DNA of 64,000 nucleotides from Pyxicephalus adspersus (GCF_032062135.1 NC_092863.1:21098783-21162782); one strand, 5' to 3'. Positions 12,761-25,981 are shown, counted from the stretch's first letter. A program made the numbers and translations. The notes: generated by a model from the letters alone, not told the origin.

Positions 12761-12959
12761 TGATGTCAGAGCATAGAAACTGTATTGCAGCCAACTAATT
12801 ATTCCAATTTGCTATACAGTGTGCAGTGCAAAAAATTATTTGAAGTGCATTATCACCCATTTATTCTGAATGCACTTCAAGGAAGGTAAATGCATTGCTA
12901 TTCTGAGCTGCTGTCAAAAGTTTGAGGAGTTGAAGAATTTCCAACACAAAATCCTTTAC

Positions 12960-15045
12960 TGAATATAAAAAATATAAAAATGAAGGATCACCTTCACCGT
13001 TTGAAAATTATAAAGAACATAACAAAAGAGGTAAAAAAGAGATAAAATGTGCAAAACTTCAAAATGAAAGACAGATTGCAAAGGAAAGTAATGCAAACCT
13101 CAAAAAGGTTTTAAATATATTAATAGCAAAAAGATCATCTGAGCATATAAAGCCTTTAAAGGATGTCTCTGGGTTGGTAACTGGGGATAAAGAAAAGGCA
13201 GATTAACTAAACACTTTTTAAGATCTGTGTACACAAAGGAAAATGGCAAAGCTCAAGTCCAAATTCATATTAGCAATGTCTTGCCATTCATAATAATGTC
13301 AATGCATTAAATGAGTCATAGTGGTTCAAAATTGACATGATTGAGAAACAGTTGGGCAAAATAAGGTTGACAAACAAAGCTCTAGGACCCGATGGATTAC
13401 ATCCACATGTCCTCAAAGAGCTGAGCTCAGTTATTTCAAAGCCATTATTTCTAATTTTTTAAGACTCTTTAGTCACTGACATGGTGCCAATGAATTGGCA
13501 TAATGCCAATGTGGTTCCCATCTTCAAAAAGGGAGCAAAGTCATTACCAGGTAACTATAGACCGGTTACTTTAACGTCCAAAGTTGGAAAGGTCCTGGAG
13601 AGTTTTATAAAGAACCACATGAAGGAGTTCCTGCTAGAAAATAATATTATAAGTGATAGTCCGCATGGCTTCAAGAAAAACCGAAATTGTTAAACAAATT
13701 TACTCTCTTTTTATGAGGAAGTAAGTAAACAGGTAGACAGCGGAGTAGCAGTCGATATAGTGTACTTGGACTTTGCTAAAGCATTTGACACAGTACCCCA
13801 AAGAAAGTTAAGAAATATGCAAGTTGAGGTTAATAGGTTTAGAAAAGTCAATCTGTAAATGGATAGAGAACTGGCTTAAAGACCGCATCCAGAGAGTAGT
13901 GATTAATGATTCATACACAGAATGGTCTAAGGTTATCAGTGATGTACCCCCGGGTTCAGTGTTTGGACCTTTATTGTTTAACATCTTTATAAATGATATA
14001 GAGTTTGGGATTAAAAGTACCATTTCTCTGTTTGCAGATAACACCAAACTATGTTAATAGAATTAGGTCCATACAGGATGTCTATAATCTACAAGCAGAC
14101 CTGGATGTACTGTTTGATTGGCAGCCAAGTGGCAATTGACAATTAACATAAATAAATGTAAAGTTATGCAGTTGGGGGCTAACAACATGCATGCTTCATA
14201 CTGTCTATGGGGAATACATTTGGGGGGAGTCAGAAATGGAAAAAGATCTGGGGGTTCTGGTAGATCATAAAGCTAGTGAAGTACTTTCTTGTATTTAAAG
14301 AGGAATAGACTGCAGAGATCGAGACATAATCCTGTCCCTGTACAAAGCATTGGTCAGACCACATCTAGAATATGCAGTCCAGTTTTGGGCACCTGTTCAC
14401 AAAAAGGACGTTGTGGAATGGAGAGTGAGCAGAGAAGGGCAACTAAACTAATAAAAGGAATGGCGGAGCTCAGCTATGAGGAGAGATTAGCTGAACTGAA
14501 TCTATTCGCCCTTGAGAAGAGACGTTTAAGGGGGATATGATCACCCTGTATAATTTTATAAATGGTCAATATAGAGTACTCTCTTCCCAATTATTCACTT
14601 TGAGATCATTTTAAAGAACAAGAGGGCACACGTCTAGAGGAAAAGAAGTTTAAGCTCTCGATAAGGAAGAGATTCTTCACTGTAAGGTCTGTGAAAATTT
14701 GGAATCGGCTCCCTCAGAAAGTAGTTTCAGCAACTACTATAGATTGCTTTAGGAAAAAGCTGAATGCTTTTCTAGAAGCACAGACTATAACTAGGTATTA
14801 AGGATTTAAAGTAAAGGTAACAGAAAATGTTGATCCAGGGAACATCCAATTGCCCCAGAGAATCAGGAACAAATTTTTTTTCCCACATCCATGGAAATCA
14901 ATCTGTCATTTTTTTTTTTGCCTTCCTCTGGACCAACTATGTCTTATAGGGTTTTATATCTTGGCTATGTTTATTTCCCTAGTGGTTGAACTTGATGGAC
15001 TCATGTCTTTTTTCAACCTAACCTACTATGTAACTATGAATTATG
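12960..15045 (+). pseudogene. CR1-type LINE, 5'-truncated and frameshifted
   Basis: The start encodes the region before the RT domain. Then comes MNWHNANVVPIFKKG, NYRPVTLTSKVGKVLE and SPHGFKK (13481-13693), the finger motifs of a CR1 reverse transcriptase. Next are DFAKAFDTV (about 13770), VPPGSVFGPLLFNIFIND and FADNTKLC (13824-14057), where the catalytic FADD has become FADN. The C-terminal part reads [19 protein letters not shown] then AELN (14289-14540). The 3' end reads acctaacctactatgtaact. Several frameshifts and stops and the lost second catalytic Asp show it is dead. A second copy lies on the minus strand at 38.8-41.1 kb. Confidence 0.9.
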
Positions 15046-16412
15046 TAGAATACAGGATACTTTATCAACTCATCTCTCCATGGCGTACAAAAGACTATTG
15101 TCCTGAGGCCTCTTACACACCCAGAGATCCCCTGAATATTTTGTAAGTCAAAAAGATCACATTGATTTACCAATTGGTAATCCCTATGTTGTTTGTTTCA
15201 AAACATGGCATACTTAAGTACAATATTCCGCTTTTTGACCATTAAGGGTGGGGATGAGCAGAGCACTTTTTATGGTTAAACTTATTTTTCAATGTATTAA
15301 TTGATTTTGTGAATCATGCTATATAAATATTGCTTTCTCTCTTTGTGATAGTCAATTTTGACATATAAGCATGAGATAGGACCCGTAAAAGTAGAGAAGA
15401 AGATTCAAGCCCAAATATTTAGAACCCACTTAACTGATCAAGAGCAAAATAATCTTGTGTAATAATACTTATAAGTTGATTTAACCAAGGGGAGCACACA
15501 ACAGTGTTGTAGAAGTTTGCATGAGCACAGAACACGTGACAGTTGCTACAAACGTTCTGTACCTCAGGGTGTGGACTATAATAAATAGAAGATATATGGA
15601 TACTTTATTACTTTACTGAATCATATTAATTTAATACTGTAATAGTTTATAGAATTTTTTTTTAGTTTTCACCACATGTACAAGAGTTGTTTTAAAGCGG
15701 ATCTTTGGGATACTACCTACAAAGCTCTTATCTTCCCTCTGCGCTAATGCAACTGCTGCCATTTTCTTCTTGAAAAATTGACTGACTATGTACCTATCTA
15801 GGAACGCAAGAAGTATACATACCCCATAATGAAATTGGATAGTAATAGGGGTCCTGGTTGTTCTTCAGAGATTCGGAAAAGTAGGCTATTCATCTGTCTC
15901 AAACCAATAGCCTCAAAAGAAACTTCAATAACAGCATCCAGCCCAATAAATATGTGCGCTGACTTGATAATGTCAGCCACACAACACTTGTCAACATTGT
16001 CAGGGCGTTAATGGTTTGAAGAAAAGTCAGCCAGGAGGAACAAAGTGGACACAGGTAGGGAATAGTTCTGTCACTTCTCAACAGTAGATGATTTAAAAGC
16101 AAGTTTTTATTCAAGACTAGGGAAATGAATGGTAGGATAGTAGTGTATATTATTTTCTATTAGGTGTTGATTTTCATATAACCTGGAGATCAGATTTAGT
16201 TATATACATAAGTTGTTAAGATTTTAAATCAACATAGCAACACTAAGCACACTGTTTGTTTTTTTTTTTTAATTTTTTTAAAAGCAGCCTTAATAGGTGA
16301 GTAGGACGCAGGGTTCCACAAAATTGATAACATAGCTAGTAGAAGTAAGTTTAAGTATTGCTCTTGAAAATGTCCCCTTTTTACCCACACCCTTTTTACC
16401 CTCATATCACAC

Positions 16413-16491
16413 CTGTTTTGTATCAGGGCAATGACTTGTGAATATGTTTTTCCGATTATACTCTCTCCATTAACCTTAACAAGGCGGTCAC
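16413..16491 (-). CDS. ARHGAP23: ARHGAP23 coding exon, GDRLVKVNG segment of PDZ domain
   Basis: A 79-nt exon: 2 bases, 25 codons and 2 bases. The peptide reads [19 protein letters not shown] then VIALIQN, nearly identical to mammalian ARHGAP23 (one Val to Ile change in the ESVIGKT motif). The acceptor follows a long T tract on the coding strand. The donor is cag|gtgtga, weaker than the gtaag donors of the neighbouring exons. The segment forms the GDRL/VNG turn and the second helix lining the ligand groove in PDZ domains. It lies 944 bp from the preceding exon. Confidence 0.95.
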
Positions 16492-17435
16492 CTAAAAAAA
16501 AAAAAAAAACACATTGTTATGCACTGGTATATTATTAAACCTTTTCCCTCTCAGCAGTTCAATTTTTTGGTGCTTCATTGTATACCCTTTTCCTAAAGCT
16601 AAACTTTGCTCATCTTCAAAAAGTAATGTTTTGGTAACAGCCCATACCCATGAAAAAAGTGTTTGTATAGTCAAGCAGAACACACCTATTTCCCACTCTC
16701 ACAGGTTTCATCTCAACTGGTTACTCTTAGGCTAACTGGGGTCTGCGTAAAGCAAATATGCTGTAATGCTGTAATTGGAGATTCTGCCAAATACAGCATT
16801 TCCTGTACAAGCCTTTTGCAGACCTTATAGTCAGGCAAACAGCCAATGAAGGGGACTTTAACAGTAGGAAGGCGATGGTGGAGCTAAATGAGAGACAATA
16901 GCTTAAAATTTTCATCATCCAACAGCTGGCATGATCTTGAGGCAGTAACTTGGCAACAATTCACAAACCGATTTACCTAATAAAATTGTATAGGACTAAT
17001 CATGATTAAAAACATTATACAACCTAAATGTTGGGATTACATAAACCTTAGGCTGGATTTACACCACTTGTGGTGCATTTAGCACCACTTACTCCAGAAT
17101 ATCCTTGCTAACTGAGACAGCAAATTATCATTGCTGTAGTCAAAAAAATGTTAGTTTCCTGTTTTTTCCTGGCCTTACCACTGAGTTATTTATTTAGAGA
17201 TTTTTACATTTTTGCATTTTGTTAGTTGCATCTCCTCATCTGGGCCTCCTTATAAATTTGTATCCGTCATATTGCAGAAAGAATACTTTAAATTGTCCCA
17301 GTTCTGAGTGGATTTGAAATTTACTGGTGTAAATTGTCTAGTTCTCCTGAAATTTATACAATGCTGCTTTGGCTAATTTCCGGACAATAAATCGTAGTAC
17401 ACCTCTTTGTACAGGCTTTTCAATTGCAATCTTAC

Positions 17436-17531
17436 CAGTGCAGAGCCCAGCTTGCTGGGCTGGACCACCCTCTTTTACATGCTTGACAAAGATGGTGTCC
17501 ATTGGTTCCATGTGTTGTAAAGGAGGATAAT
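17436..17531 (-). CDS. ARHGAP23: ARHGAP23 coding exon, middle of PDZ domain
   Basis: A 96-nt exon with acceptor tttcag and donor gtaag. It carries 2 bases, 31 codons and 1 base. The peptide includes [20 protein letters not shown] and AGLCT, the hallmark middle of the ARHGAP21/23 PDZ domain (mammalian versions read [10 protein letters not shown] followed by KEGGPA or KEDGPA). This part forms the central strands and the first helix of the domain. The intron before it is about 8.4 kb and holds an L1 with a SINE inserted in it. Confidence 0.95.
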
Positions 17532-19249
17532 CTGAAATGAAAAAGAATATATAAATAAAATGGAGTAAATCAAATTACAGAGATGATCATATGTATGAGA
17601 AAGAAAAAGAAATTATTGCCCCAATACCCAAACTAACGGAATTGTGCTCTTAGAACTGACTTGGAAATAATCTGATCGTATAATAAAATGAAAACTTGAT
17701 TTTTTAATGTAAACAGGCCTCTAAAGGATCTGTTCAAGCTGCTTCATTGAAGAAATGAGCAGTAAAATGCATGTGTTAGCACAATGCTTGATAACACACC
17801 AAACACCGCTCCTCAGTGCACCATAATGCACAAAAACAAAAACAGGAGTGATTTTACTAGCAATGAGGTCTATTGGAAAAAAAATCAGCTGCTTTATTAA
17901 AGCAAGCTACAACAGATAAAAAAAAAATCCATGGAGGCAATACAAAAACAATGTATTGCATAAAGAAGCCCTAGTAAGTAAACAATTCTAACTTAATATT
18001 ATGAAGTACTGCACTTAGAAACATAGAATCATGAGATAACACAGAAAACAAGACACAAACTGTAAGTATGGCTGTGCCAAATTATTCTTCTGTATAGATA
18101 TGCTGACTTTTTTTTTTAAATGTTTTTTGTAGTGCAAGGAAGGTGCAATCAAATGTAGCAGTCTTTCAAAATACTTTGTTAGTTTTTTGCTGTTTAACTT
18201 GACTGTTATAAATGCCAAAAACACACAATCAGACTATGCACACAAGGAATTACATGCAGCATATAGAAGGAGGTCAGCTCATCTCCATGGTTGAGGTTAA
18301 AGTCTCATGGGGACAATGCCAATCTAGGATGGCTTTCTGGCCACTGCAATAAGCCTGAATAAGGTATATGCTTCTCATGAGTAATAATATTAATAATAAA
18401 AATAATTGGTAAAAGTATGCAAGGATCCCAAAGAAGAGAAATAAAGTAGGAGAAAAGGGAAAGAAAAAGAAAAGGGACAGGAAGATGACCAAGTCTTTAT
18501 GGAATGGCTGTAATTCACGTGTAACGAGGGTCACAATAACATGAGTGAACAGTTCAACTGTATAGGCATGTAGTAGTCAATGCAGGGGGTCCAAACCCAG
18601 CAGAGCGTGCTGTGAGTATGGCTCGCATCTTCTGAATTGAGAGAAACCATTTTCTGCTTAACTTTGAGCAACGGTAGGGGTGGATGACTACCAGGACATT
18701 GGTAAAACCATTTTGGCTTCTGTGAAGAAGTCAATATTCTAAATTGAGTGTGGGTACATATGGGTGGTTTTAAGTTGAGAAAGGCCCCAGATGGGTATTT
18801 GGAAAAGGAACGGCCCACCAAAGTATATGGTATTTTTCTAATACCTCTGAATCCCGGGGCACCAAAAATGGTACACATTACTCACCACCGCACTACTACA
18901 ATAGCACATCCCTGGCAAATTGGGCTTATTCTTCGCACGATGGGTGGGCACCATGTACCAGCACATCAGCAGTTTATAGTTAACCTTAACTGCAAAAGCG
19001 TTTATTGCACAGTGCACCACAGTATCCAAAATCTGTTTTCATGCCTTCTGCTCCAGGGCCAAAGCAACAGCACACATACAAGTTGGGGCTGAAGTGTGGC
19101 TCCTCACTAATGTGTCGTATAGGGATAAAACTACCCCTTTGGCCTGCGGATCTTAGGAACAAACATGTTAAAAAACTTTAACATGAGAGTTTATACAATC
19201 AAAGAGTTTATACAATCCACGCTCCACCCACTAATAACACCCATCCCAG

Positions 19250-19900
19250 GAGGAGAAAGTGGGTTACCTACAATGGTGGAGGGGGGCACAAAGGGACACT
19301 GGCTTGCCCAAAAGTTTTACTGCATCTCAGATCTAGAGGGAATGTCTTGAATCCATGGCTGAAAAAGTCTGCCTTGAGACTTAGGGCCAATGTGGCTATC
19401 ACCTTTTTATCTATCAATTGAAGGCTTTGTGAGGGAATAATAAATGCCAGCACCCAAATGGGGTACAATAGTTTGGGTAACATTCTCATCTTCACCGAGG
19501 CAATGCACAATATTTGGGATCTTTTCCAGGATTCCAATAGAAGGTTAAATTGGAAACTAGCTCTGAGATAATGGCAGATTTTAGTATATCATAAAGGGGA
19601 GTATCTTAACTAAGCCCTCAGGAGCTAGGTTAAAAGTAAAATCATTAGGAAAGGGCTGTCTGAACTCCATGGTACACTGCAGGGTTGCTCAATAGAGAAT
19701 CATCGAGAGACCAACAACAATGTCTGGCACAAGTCTGGCTTGGAGAGTGAAGAACGTGGCCTGGACTGCAGCATGATCTGACCTGACGGGTTTGCAAAGA
19801 AAGAGATGAAGGATACTAGAAAGATTGGGGTGTGGGGTACAAAACACATGGTCTATCCAACAGAACAGTTGGTGTGCTTGAGAAAAGTATGCATAGCCTA
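19250..19900 (-). pseudogene. L1-type LINE ORF2 remnant with internal deletion
   Basis: On the minus strand, about 19890-19640 carries the end of an APE endonuclease (SDHAAVQA-type motif after a WIDHV segment). The region 19268-19537 then reads VKMRMLPKLLYPIW, a post-RT L1 motif that normally lies more than 1.5 kb later. Most of the RT domain is therefore missing. Confidence 0.65.
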
Positions 19901-20500
19901 ATTTAGATGGAATTTAGTTGGCCAAACTGCAGTGTTTTAACCACCAAAAATGTAAGTATATGCACTGTTCTTTTGCAGGTATTTTTGGATATAAGTGACC
20001 CATTAGCTGACAGGGTCACTTTAAGGAAGGCTAGTGTGTAACCATTTTAAGTCCAAAGATAATCAAAACCTTAAAAAGCGTTGCTAAACAAGGACTCATA
20101 GAAAGACTCAAGGAGATCGGTGCTTATCAATCAAATATTTAGATCTAACCCAATAGTCTGCAGTTAATTTTTAGGGATCAGTGCAATACCCAAAGTAAGC
20201 TGCAAACAAAGGACTTTATTTATCCTTCTCCTCACATGGAAAACTTGCCACAATTAATTACCTCACTAATTAAACTCCACACTGCAATTATTTTGAACAG
20301 CCTAATATATCCTTTTCTGTGTTTTCTGTAAAGGAATAACACAAAATTCACACATTTTTCTTTATGTGTTGATTTGTAACAGAATGCGCAATGTTCCTAT
20401 TGCATTTGAGTGTGTAAATAAAAGCTTTAAGCATTTTAAGCTTTTTTTACTTTTTGAAACGCATTGTTATTATTCTAACCACAACTGTTTGTGACTGTGT

Positions 20501-20504
<4 letters not shown>

Positions 20505-20556
<52 letters not shown>
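20505..20556. repeat. (TG)n/(AT)n microsatellite
   Basis: A short TG-rich lead followed by more than 20 AT dinucleotides. Confidence 0.95.
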
Positions 20557-20558
<2 letters not shown>

Positions 20559-21279
20559 ACGGATATACTTATAAACAGCTTGGATAATCTGTCAAAGGTA
20601 ATATTCTAGAGTCAAAAACTTTTTCTGTATCATGTGATAAAAAAGCTTTATTACTATGTTATCATGTGGTTTCATGAAGTTAGGGAATAACTTCTATAAA
20701 TACTCATAGAAGTGTGTGTATTGGGAATTAAACCAGATTGATCACTAAAAAAGCTACAATAGAAACAAGACTGTTAGTAGGCACTTAAGCAAAAGTGTTA
20801 CTGTCAGAATTTAAAAAGACTCTATAAGTTATTTATGACAGATTTCAGTAAAAGACTAATAATCGCTTGATACTAAGTCAGGAGGAGTAAGGAGGTGTCC
20901 AATGTCTTCAAAGACCGGTAAAGATGAAAGAAAAGTGCTTCTCAGTAGGTCTTACTATGCGGAGTCAATCTGGACCCAGTTTTTTTTCTTCTGGGAGGGT
21001 CATTGTAGCACGTTATAGCTTCTCTAGATATACTAGAGAATGTGGAACTTTTCCGTTACTGCAAATCAATTTGTGTAAATAATAGTATTTAGGTATAACA
21101 GAAGGTCTGTATAACAGAAATGAGCAAATGGGATGTCCAAAAAATTTTAAACAGTTAAGTTTAGCATCAATAGGTTGTGGAGAGGGAAACAAAACCCCCA
21201 TACAAAGTGTATTGTAAAGCTCTCTTCTCATGCATCTGCTGCTGTGCTGCTGGTAGATTCATGACAAGAGGTAAATCTT

Positions 21280-21660
21280 GCATGTATCTGTAGTTAGCCA
21301 ATAAGTGCAGCACCCCTATATCTGGATTACAACGATAGAACAAATATCTTACAATCTTTACGCTCCAAAAAGCACTTGCAAAATGAAGGTGTCAACGTAC
21401 TAATTTTTGCGGATTATTCCCCAGAAGAAATTCAGCAATGTTTTCGACTATAAAGTTCACTTTACACTGGAATATCCAGCTACTCTGTATTTTACAGACC
21501 CACAAGGCCATAATTGTATCCCCTCGGCTGAGGAAGCTGAAAATTATGTCGAGAACTTTGACTCTCCTGATATGGTCTCACCAACCTCCCCAACATCTTC
21601 ACAACGTTCATCATCTATGTCAGAAAATACTTCCAGAGTACCTGCACCTTCCCTGTAAAA
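21280..21660 (+). pseudogene. L1-type LINE ORF1 C-terminal fragment
   Basis: The conceptual frame reads NEGVNVLIFADYSPEEIQQ, matching the RILIFADYSPE-like motif in the C-terminal half of L1 ORF1 (RNA-binding chaperone). A following frame holds PSAEEAENYV, the usual end region. A frameshift lies between them. It precedes the ORF2 remnant that starts near 22250 and belongs to the same element. Confidence 0.7.
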
Positions 21661-24099
21661 ACACCATCATTCTACTACGGATGTCCATTGACTGCAGGAC
21701 ACTAAACGATCTAGCACAGCCTCTAAAAGTAAAAGGGACACCTAAATTGGTCTGTCTTATTTGCAACATTTTTTTGGAGGCTGTGAGTTAACCATACGGA
21801 TATCAGTTTATTTATGCTAACATTTGTGCATATGGGATTTGCAGCAGAACTATAGTATCCAGTGTTGTAAATTTATATGCTGGTAGGGAGCGAGCCTATA
21901 CCATTTGTTTTCTTTTTGTAGCAAAAATGTGCCTTATGAGGAAAAAAGGAAGGTCAGCTTTTTGGTTTTTTTTCCCTATGTCTTTGTTGATTGTCTGGTA
22001 TTTCCTACGTCCACCCATTTTTTCTAACTTTATCCCTGAATTTTTTTCATTGTGTTTACCATGAATATTAATCAGTTCTCTGTTGTATAATATCACAAAT
22101 ACCATTTTACCAGGTTTTATTATAGCCATAATTCTATACAACACTTTTTGTCTCTAATCTACTATCTCTATATCAAGAAAGTTTTATTAAGTTGGGATCA
22201 CAAAAACTTGATAATGTTAGGTAAACCCCACTGTAATTACCAACATATGTGATATGCATGTAGTCTCCTGGAGTGTGAAGGGTCTACGTGCACCTAACAA
22301 GAGAATGGCAGTTTTACGCCATCTAAAGCGGTTGAAAGACAAACGTAGCGTTAATTCAGGAAACACATTTGGGATGCACAGATTTTGCTAGATTACGTAA
22401 ATTATGGGTGGGGAAGGTTTATGACTCCCCTGCTGTGGGCTGCAAGGCTGGTGTTATAATTCTTTCACATAAGCAACTTGAATACAAGATTGGAGAATTT
22501 ATGGATACTACTCATTTAAATGATATCCGGAGACAACGGTACCCTTTAGAAAGACTATATACTTTTTTTCTCATGTTCATACTTCGTACACAAGTATTGA
22601 ATGTTTATTTGGGTTTAATTCCCTGCTATACTTGATAGAATCACCAGATATCCATACTATGGTGATATCTGATCAGTCCCCTATATCGCTTATCATTAGA
22701 GATCAGATGCCTAGAGGTGATCATGTCTCATGGAGATTCCCTTCCTTTTTATATCAAGGTCCTTCCTGACTTAAAGGAATGGTATCCCTTGCCTGGATAG
22801 AATATTCCAACACCAATGCAGCTCATAAGTCAGATCCAATTCTATTCTGGGAAGCAGAGAAAGCATATGTACGTGGCCAAATTATCTCCTTTAGGGTGGA
22901 AAAGAAAAAATTAACGCTTACAAAATATTGTTGGGCCATTCAGGAACTTAGGTTAACCCAACTGGCTTTACCGAGTAATCCGGACTCAGATACCAAACAA
23001 TAATGTTATCAAGCCAAACGTCAATTTGATTATTGGCTGGATGAGTATGAGCATTTCAAATCTAAGCACAGGGACCTTGATTTTCATAGATTTGGAAATA
23101 AGTCAGGGAAGAAGTTAGCCAAGCTGGTGAGACAAAAATTTAAACATATTCCTACTATGTGCAAGTCAACTGGCCAGATGACATCTGGCCCAGGTATGAT
23201 CAATCAATTATTGGCACATTTTTACCAAGAATTGTATGCAATCTCCCCCTACAATTTAGCAGAAGCAGATACAGCTCTGGAAAATATCACACTTCCTAAA
23301 TTATCACAGGCTGCTCAATCTAAATTGAACGCCCCTATATCTTCTATAGAAGTACTTACTGCATATCTCACCTTGCTAATGGTAAAGCTCCTGGCCCTGA
23401 TGGCTATACAGCCGAATTCTTTAAAATGTTAAAAGAGGAGATATCTGATGATTTGTGTGCACCCTATGATACAATGTGGGATCATGGTTGTTATTTTTCA
23501 TCAGGTAGAGAAGCAAAGACCCCAGATATCCAGAATCCTATTGTCCCATATCCCTAATAAATATAGATGCTAAAATATTATCATAAATTATAGGATAGCA
23601 GATAGGATAGATCTACGCCTCTAAAACTGCATAGGGGCACAAGACAAGGCTGTCCACTGTGGCCTTTGTTATTTAATTTAGCAATTGAACCTTTAATAGA
23701 AAGAACTAATGATTTACACGATACTCAATTTCATGATTTCATGGCAGACTGTGAAGTCGGCATTCTTTGCAGACGATATTCTACTATTTTCTGCAAACCC
23801 ATCATCTGCTGTGCCGACTATACAGTCACTCCTAAGATATTTTGGTACTTTTTCTGTACATTTTTTTAATTCTTCCACTAACTCAGCCAAGATCTGAAAC
23901 TTGGACATCCAATAGAGTTTTCCAGATAGCACAGCATAATATTACCTATCTAGGTATAAAAATAAGTAAAGTGCCTTTCTCAAAATATAGCTTGAATTAC
24001 CCTCCTCTGTTTTCTAAAATTAGTGAACTTAAACAATGGGAAAATCTTCCTCTGTCCTTTCTGGGCCATTGTCATCTGGTAAAGATGATTTTCTATTTC

Positions 24100-24463
24100 G
24101 GGCAAACACAGTGGCTCAGTGGTTAGAACTCTGACCTTTGCAGCACTGAGTCCAAGGTCCCGGGTTCGAATATCGGCCAGGACACTATCTGCATGTAGGT
24201 TCTCCCTGTGTTTGCGTGGGTTTCCTCGGGGTCCTCCGGTTTCCTCCCCCATTCCAAAAAAAAAACATGCAGTTAGGTTAATAGGCTTCCTTCTTAAAAA
24301 AGGCCTTAGACTGTGGTATGACATATGACTATGATGGGGACATTAGATTGTGAGCTCCTTTGAGGGACTGTCAGTCACATGACTATGGACTTTGTACAAC
24401 GCTGCATAATATGTTGGTGCCAAAAAAATACTGTGTAATAATAATAATAATATTAATAATAAA
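24100..24463 (+). mobile_element. tRNA-derived SINE inserted in the L1
   Basis: The head is tRNA-like, with a box A-like tggctcagtgg at 24112 and a box B-like gggttcgaat at 24162. A central domain follows containing gtgggtttcctcggggtcct and ccggtttcctccc (about 24216-24249), a conserved core I recognise from vertebrate SINEs with a V-type central domain. The 3' part reads gctgcataatatgttggtgc and ends in an ATA/TAA microsatellite. Removing it rejoins the L1 protein frame (MIFYF then LYPLQTIPLLL). An imperfect flanking duplication (ttttctatttc versus atttctctatc) may be the target site. It is not a functional tRNA gene. Confidence 0.8.
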
Positions 24464-25469
24464 TTTCTCTATCCACTGCAAACCATACCATTATTGTTAA
24501 AACACAAGGATGCCATCCTGTGAAATAGAGGATTTCCCATTTTCTTTGGCGTGGCATTGGGCAAGCTGTACTTACTGGTTTCAGCAGGTGGTGTTAATTT
24601 CCCCAACATTAGGCTATACAATTTGGCTTGTAACACCAGACATGTTCTGGATTGGATTAGGGGCACCCCTTTATATTCGAACACTCCACTGGAGGCAGCA
24701 ATGGTACTTCCCTGGGAATTACAGGGTATTTTACATTGCAGAATCCCATTTCTGCCTCGGGCTTGGTGAGAAGGAAGCTTCAGCTACCCACACATTTTTC
24801 CAAATACATATACCTATTTGTGGTCATCCTGTGTTCCCCCAGTGAACAAAACATGCCTTTTCAAACATGGAAAAGATTGGAATTAGAGTATTAAGGGGAT
24901 CTTTTTAATTAAGACACAAAGGCTAAGTTGACCCTGATAAATCATAGCGAAAGCTTCAGACTTTCTCCGACAGCAGCCCATCTCCTTTATTTTAGGCAAG
25001 TTCATTCCTTTATACCAAATTTGATTGATAATTCAGGTGAGGCGGTACTCCCCAATAATTATGGTTCATTACTCTCTTTATCTCTGCCAAATAAATCTTC
25101 AATTTATTCATTTTTGCAACCTGCCTTTACTGCACCCTTATCCCCATCAAATGTTAAGCAATTGCAAAAGGATCTCCAGAAACCAGATATGGTGGACAAA
25201 ATAATACAGGGTTACCTAATAGTTAGGGGTAGTATGATTAATGAAGTATGGAGGGAGACTCAATTCATGATTATGCATAAAGCATTTCGAATTTCACATA
25301 TTTTAATCTTTGGGTATTAGCATGATTACAGCCCGACAACCATGTCTAGAGCCAAACAAGAATAGATCAATATTTGTCTCCTAGCGGCTAGGAGGTAATG
25401 ATAATGTCGAGTTGAATCTACCCCTCTACACCCTCTATTGAACAAGTGATCTTTTTGAATCAGTATTGG

Positions 25470-25526
25470 TTCATACTTATGAGCGCTTTAGATTCTATTC
25501 ATATTTATGAGCGCTTTAGATTCTTT
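25470..25526. repeat. Short tandem duplication (about 28 bp x 2)
   Basis: The segment tatgagcgctttagattct occurs twice in a row near the L1 3' end, with almost identical flanks. Confidence 0.85.
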
Positions 25527-25962
25527 AACAATCTTGGTATGATATGTTTATTGGTATTATTCCAGATGGAGAACTGATGTTCTGTCATTTTTATTATTCT
25601 AATTGTTATACGTTGTTTACTGTAAACAGGTACAAGGTGTCTACGCCCCCCCCCTCACCTCCCTTAAATTATTTGTATTTTTTTTCCTATATCTGTAGCT
25701 CATTGTTGTTTCCTTTTTTATCCCTGGATGTTGTCTATGTAGTATATGTGGGAAAAAAATTAAAACCCAATAAAGAAATTTTGGGGAAAAAAGAGTGTCC
25801 CTTAATGGAAATTAGGACTATTTTTCAATAGCATGGGAAAGTTGCAAATTTGCTACCTGGTGTTACAGTCACAGAAAGTAATATTATACAATATACAATA
25901 CACAATAATACAACCAGCAATAGTTCACAATATTTTGGATGCATGTACGTCTGACTTCTTAC

Positions 25963-25981
25963 CTCCACTGACATTTTCTTC
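25963..25981 (-). CDS. ARHGAP23: ARHGAP23 19-nt microexon inside the PDZ domain
   Basis: A 19-nt microexon coding EENVSG plus the first base of the next codon. The acceptor is very strong (a run of T then cag) and the donor is gtaag. It starts in phase 0, matching the end of the exon 416 bp upstream. It leaves one base, and the next exon at 17531 begins with exactly the two bases needed (G+AT = Asp). Mammalian ARHGAP23 and ARHGAP21 have an Asn/Gly-rich segment (EEENGG-like or EENGNRGG-like) at this point of the PDZ domain, so the peptide also fits by homology. Skipping it would shift the frame and destroy the PDZ domain. Seen directly: splice sites, phase and peptide. Inferred: constitutive use. 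Confidence 0.85.

Larger units (their letters stand above)
22250..25790 (+). pseudogene. L1-type LINE ORF2, nearly full-length but decayed
   Basis: The order on the plus strand is as expected. Endonuclease: VVSWSVKGLRAP at about 22265, RMAVLRHLKRLKDK, CTDFARLRKLWVG, AGVIILSHKQL. The RYPLERLYTFF segment follows near 22540. Next are the pre-RT linker and fingers (LLAHFYQELYA, LPKLSQAAQSKLNA at 23200-23330) and the RT palm with TRQGCPLWPLLFNLAIEPL (about 23640). The catalytic FFADDILLF is at about 23770. The post-RT thumb continues to an AT-rich tail with aataaag near 25770. There are many frameshifts. A SINE splits it at 24100-24463. With the ORF1 piece at 21.3 kb the element spans about 4.5 kb. 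Confidence 0.9.

Noticed and set aside
18531..19092. Overlapping 114-115 codon frames on both strands
   Set aside because: No domain; they overlap each other on opposite strands and lie next to an L1 remnant, so chance frames in repeat DNA are likelier.
24100..24180. tRNA gene
   Set aside because: Box A- and B-like text is the head of a SINE; no acceptor stem pairing was seen and a SINE body follows.
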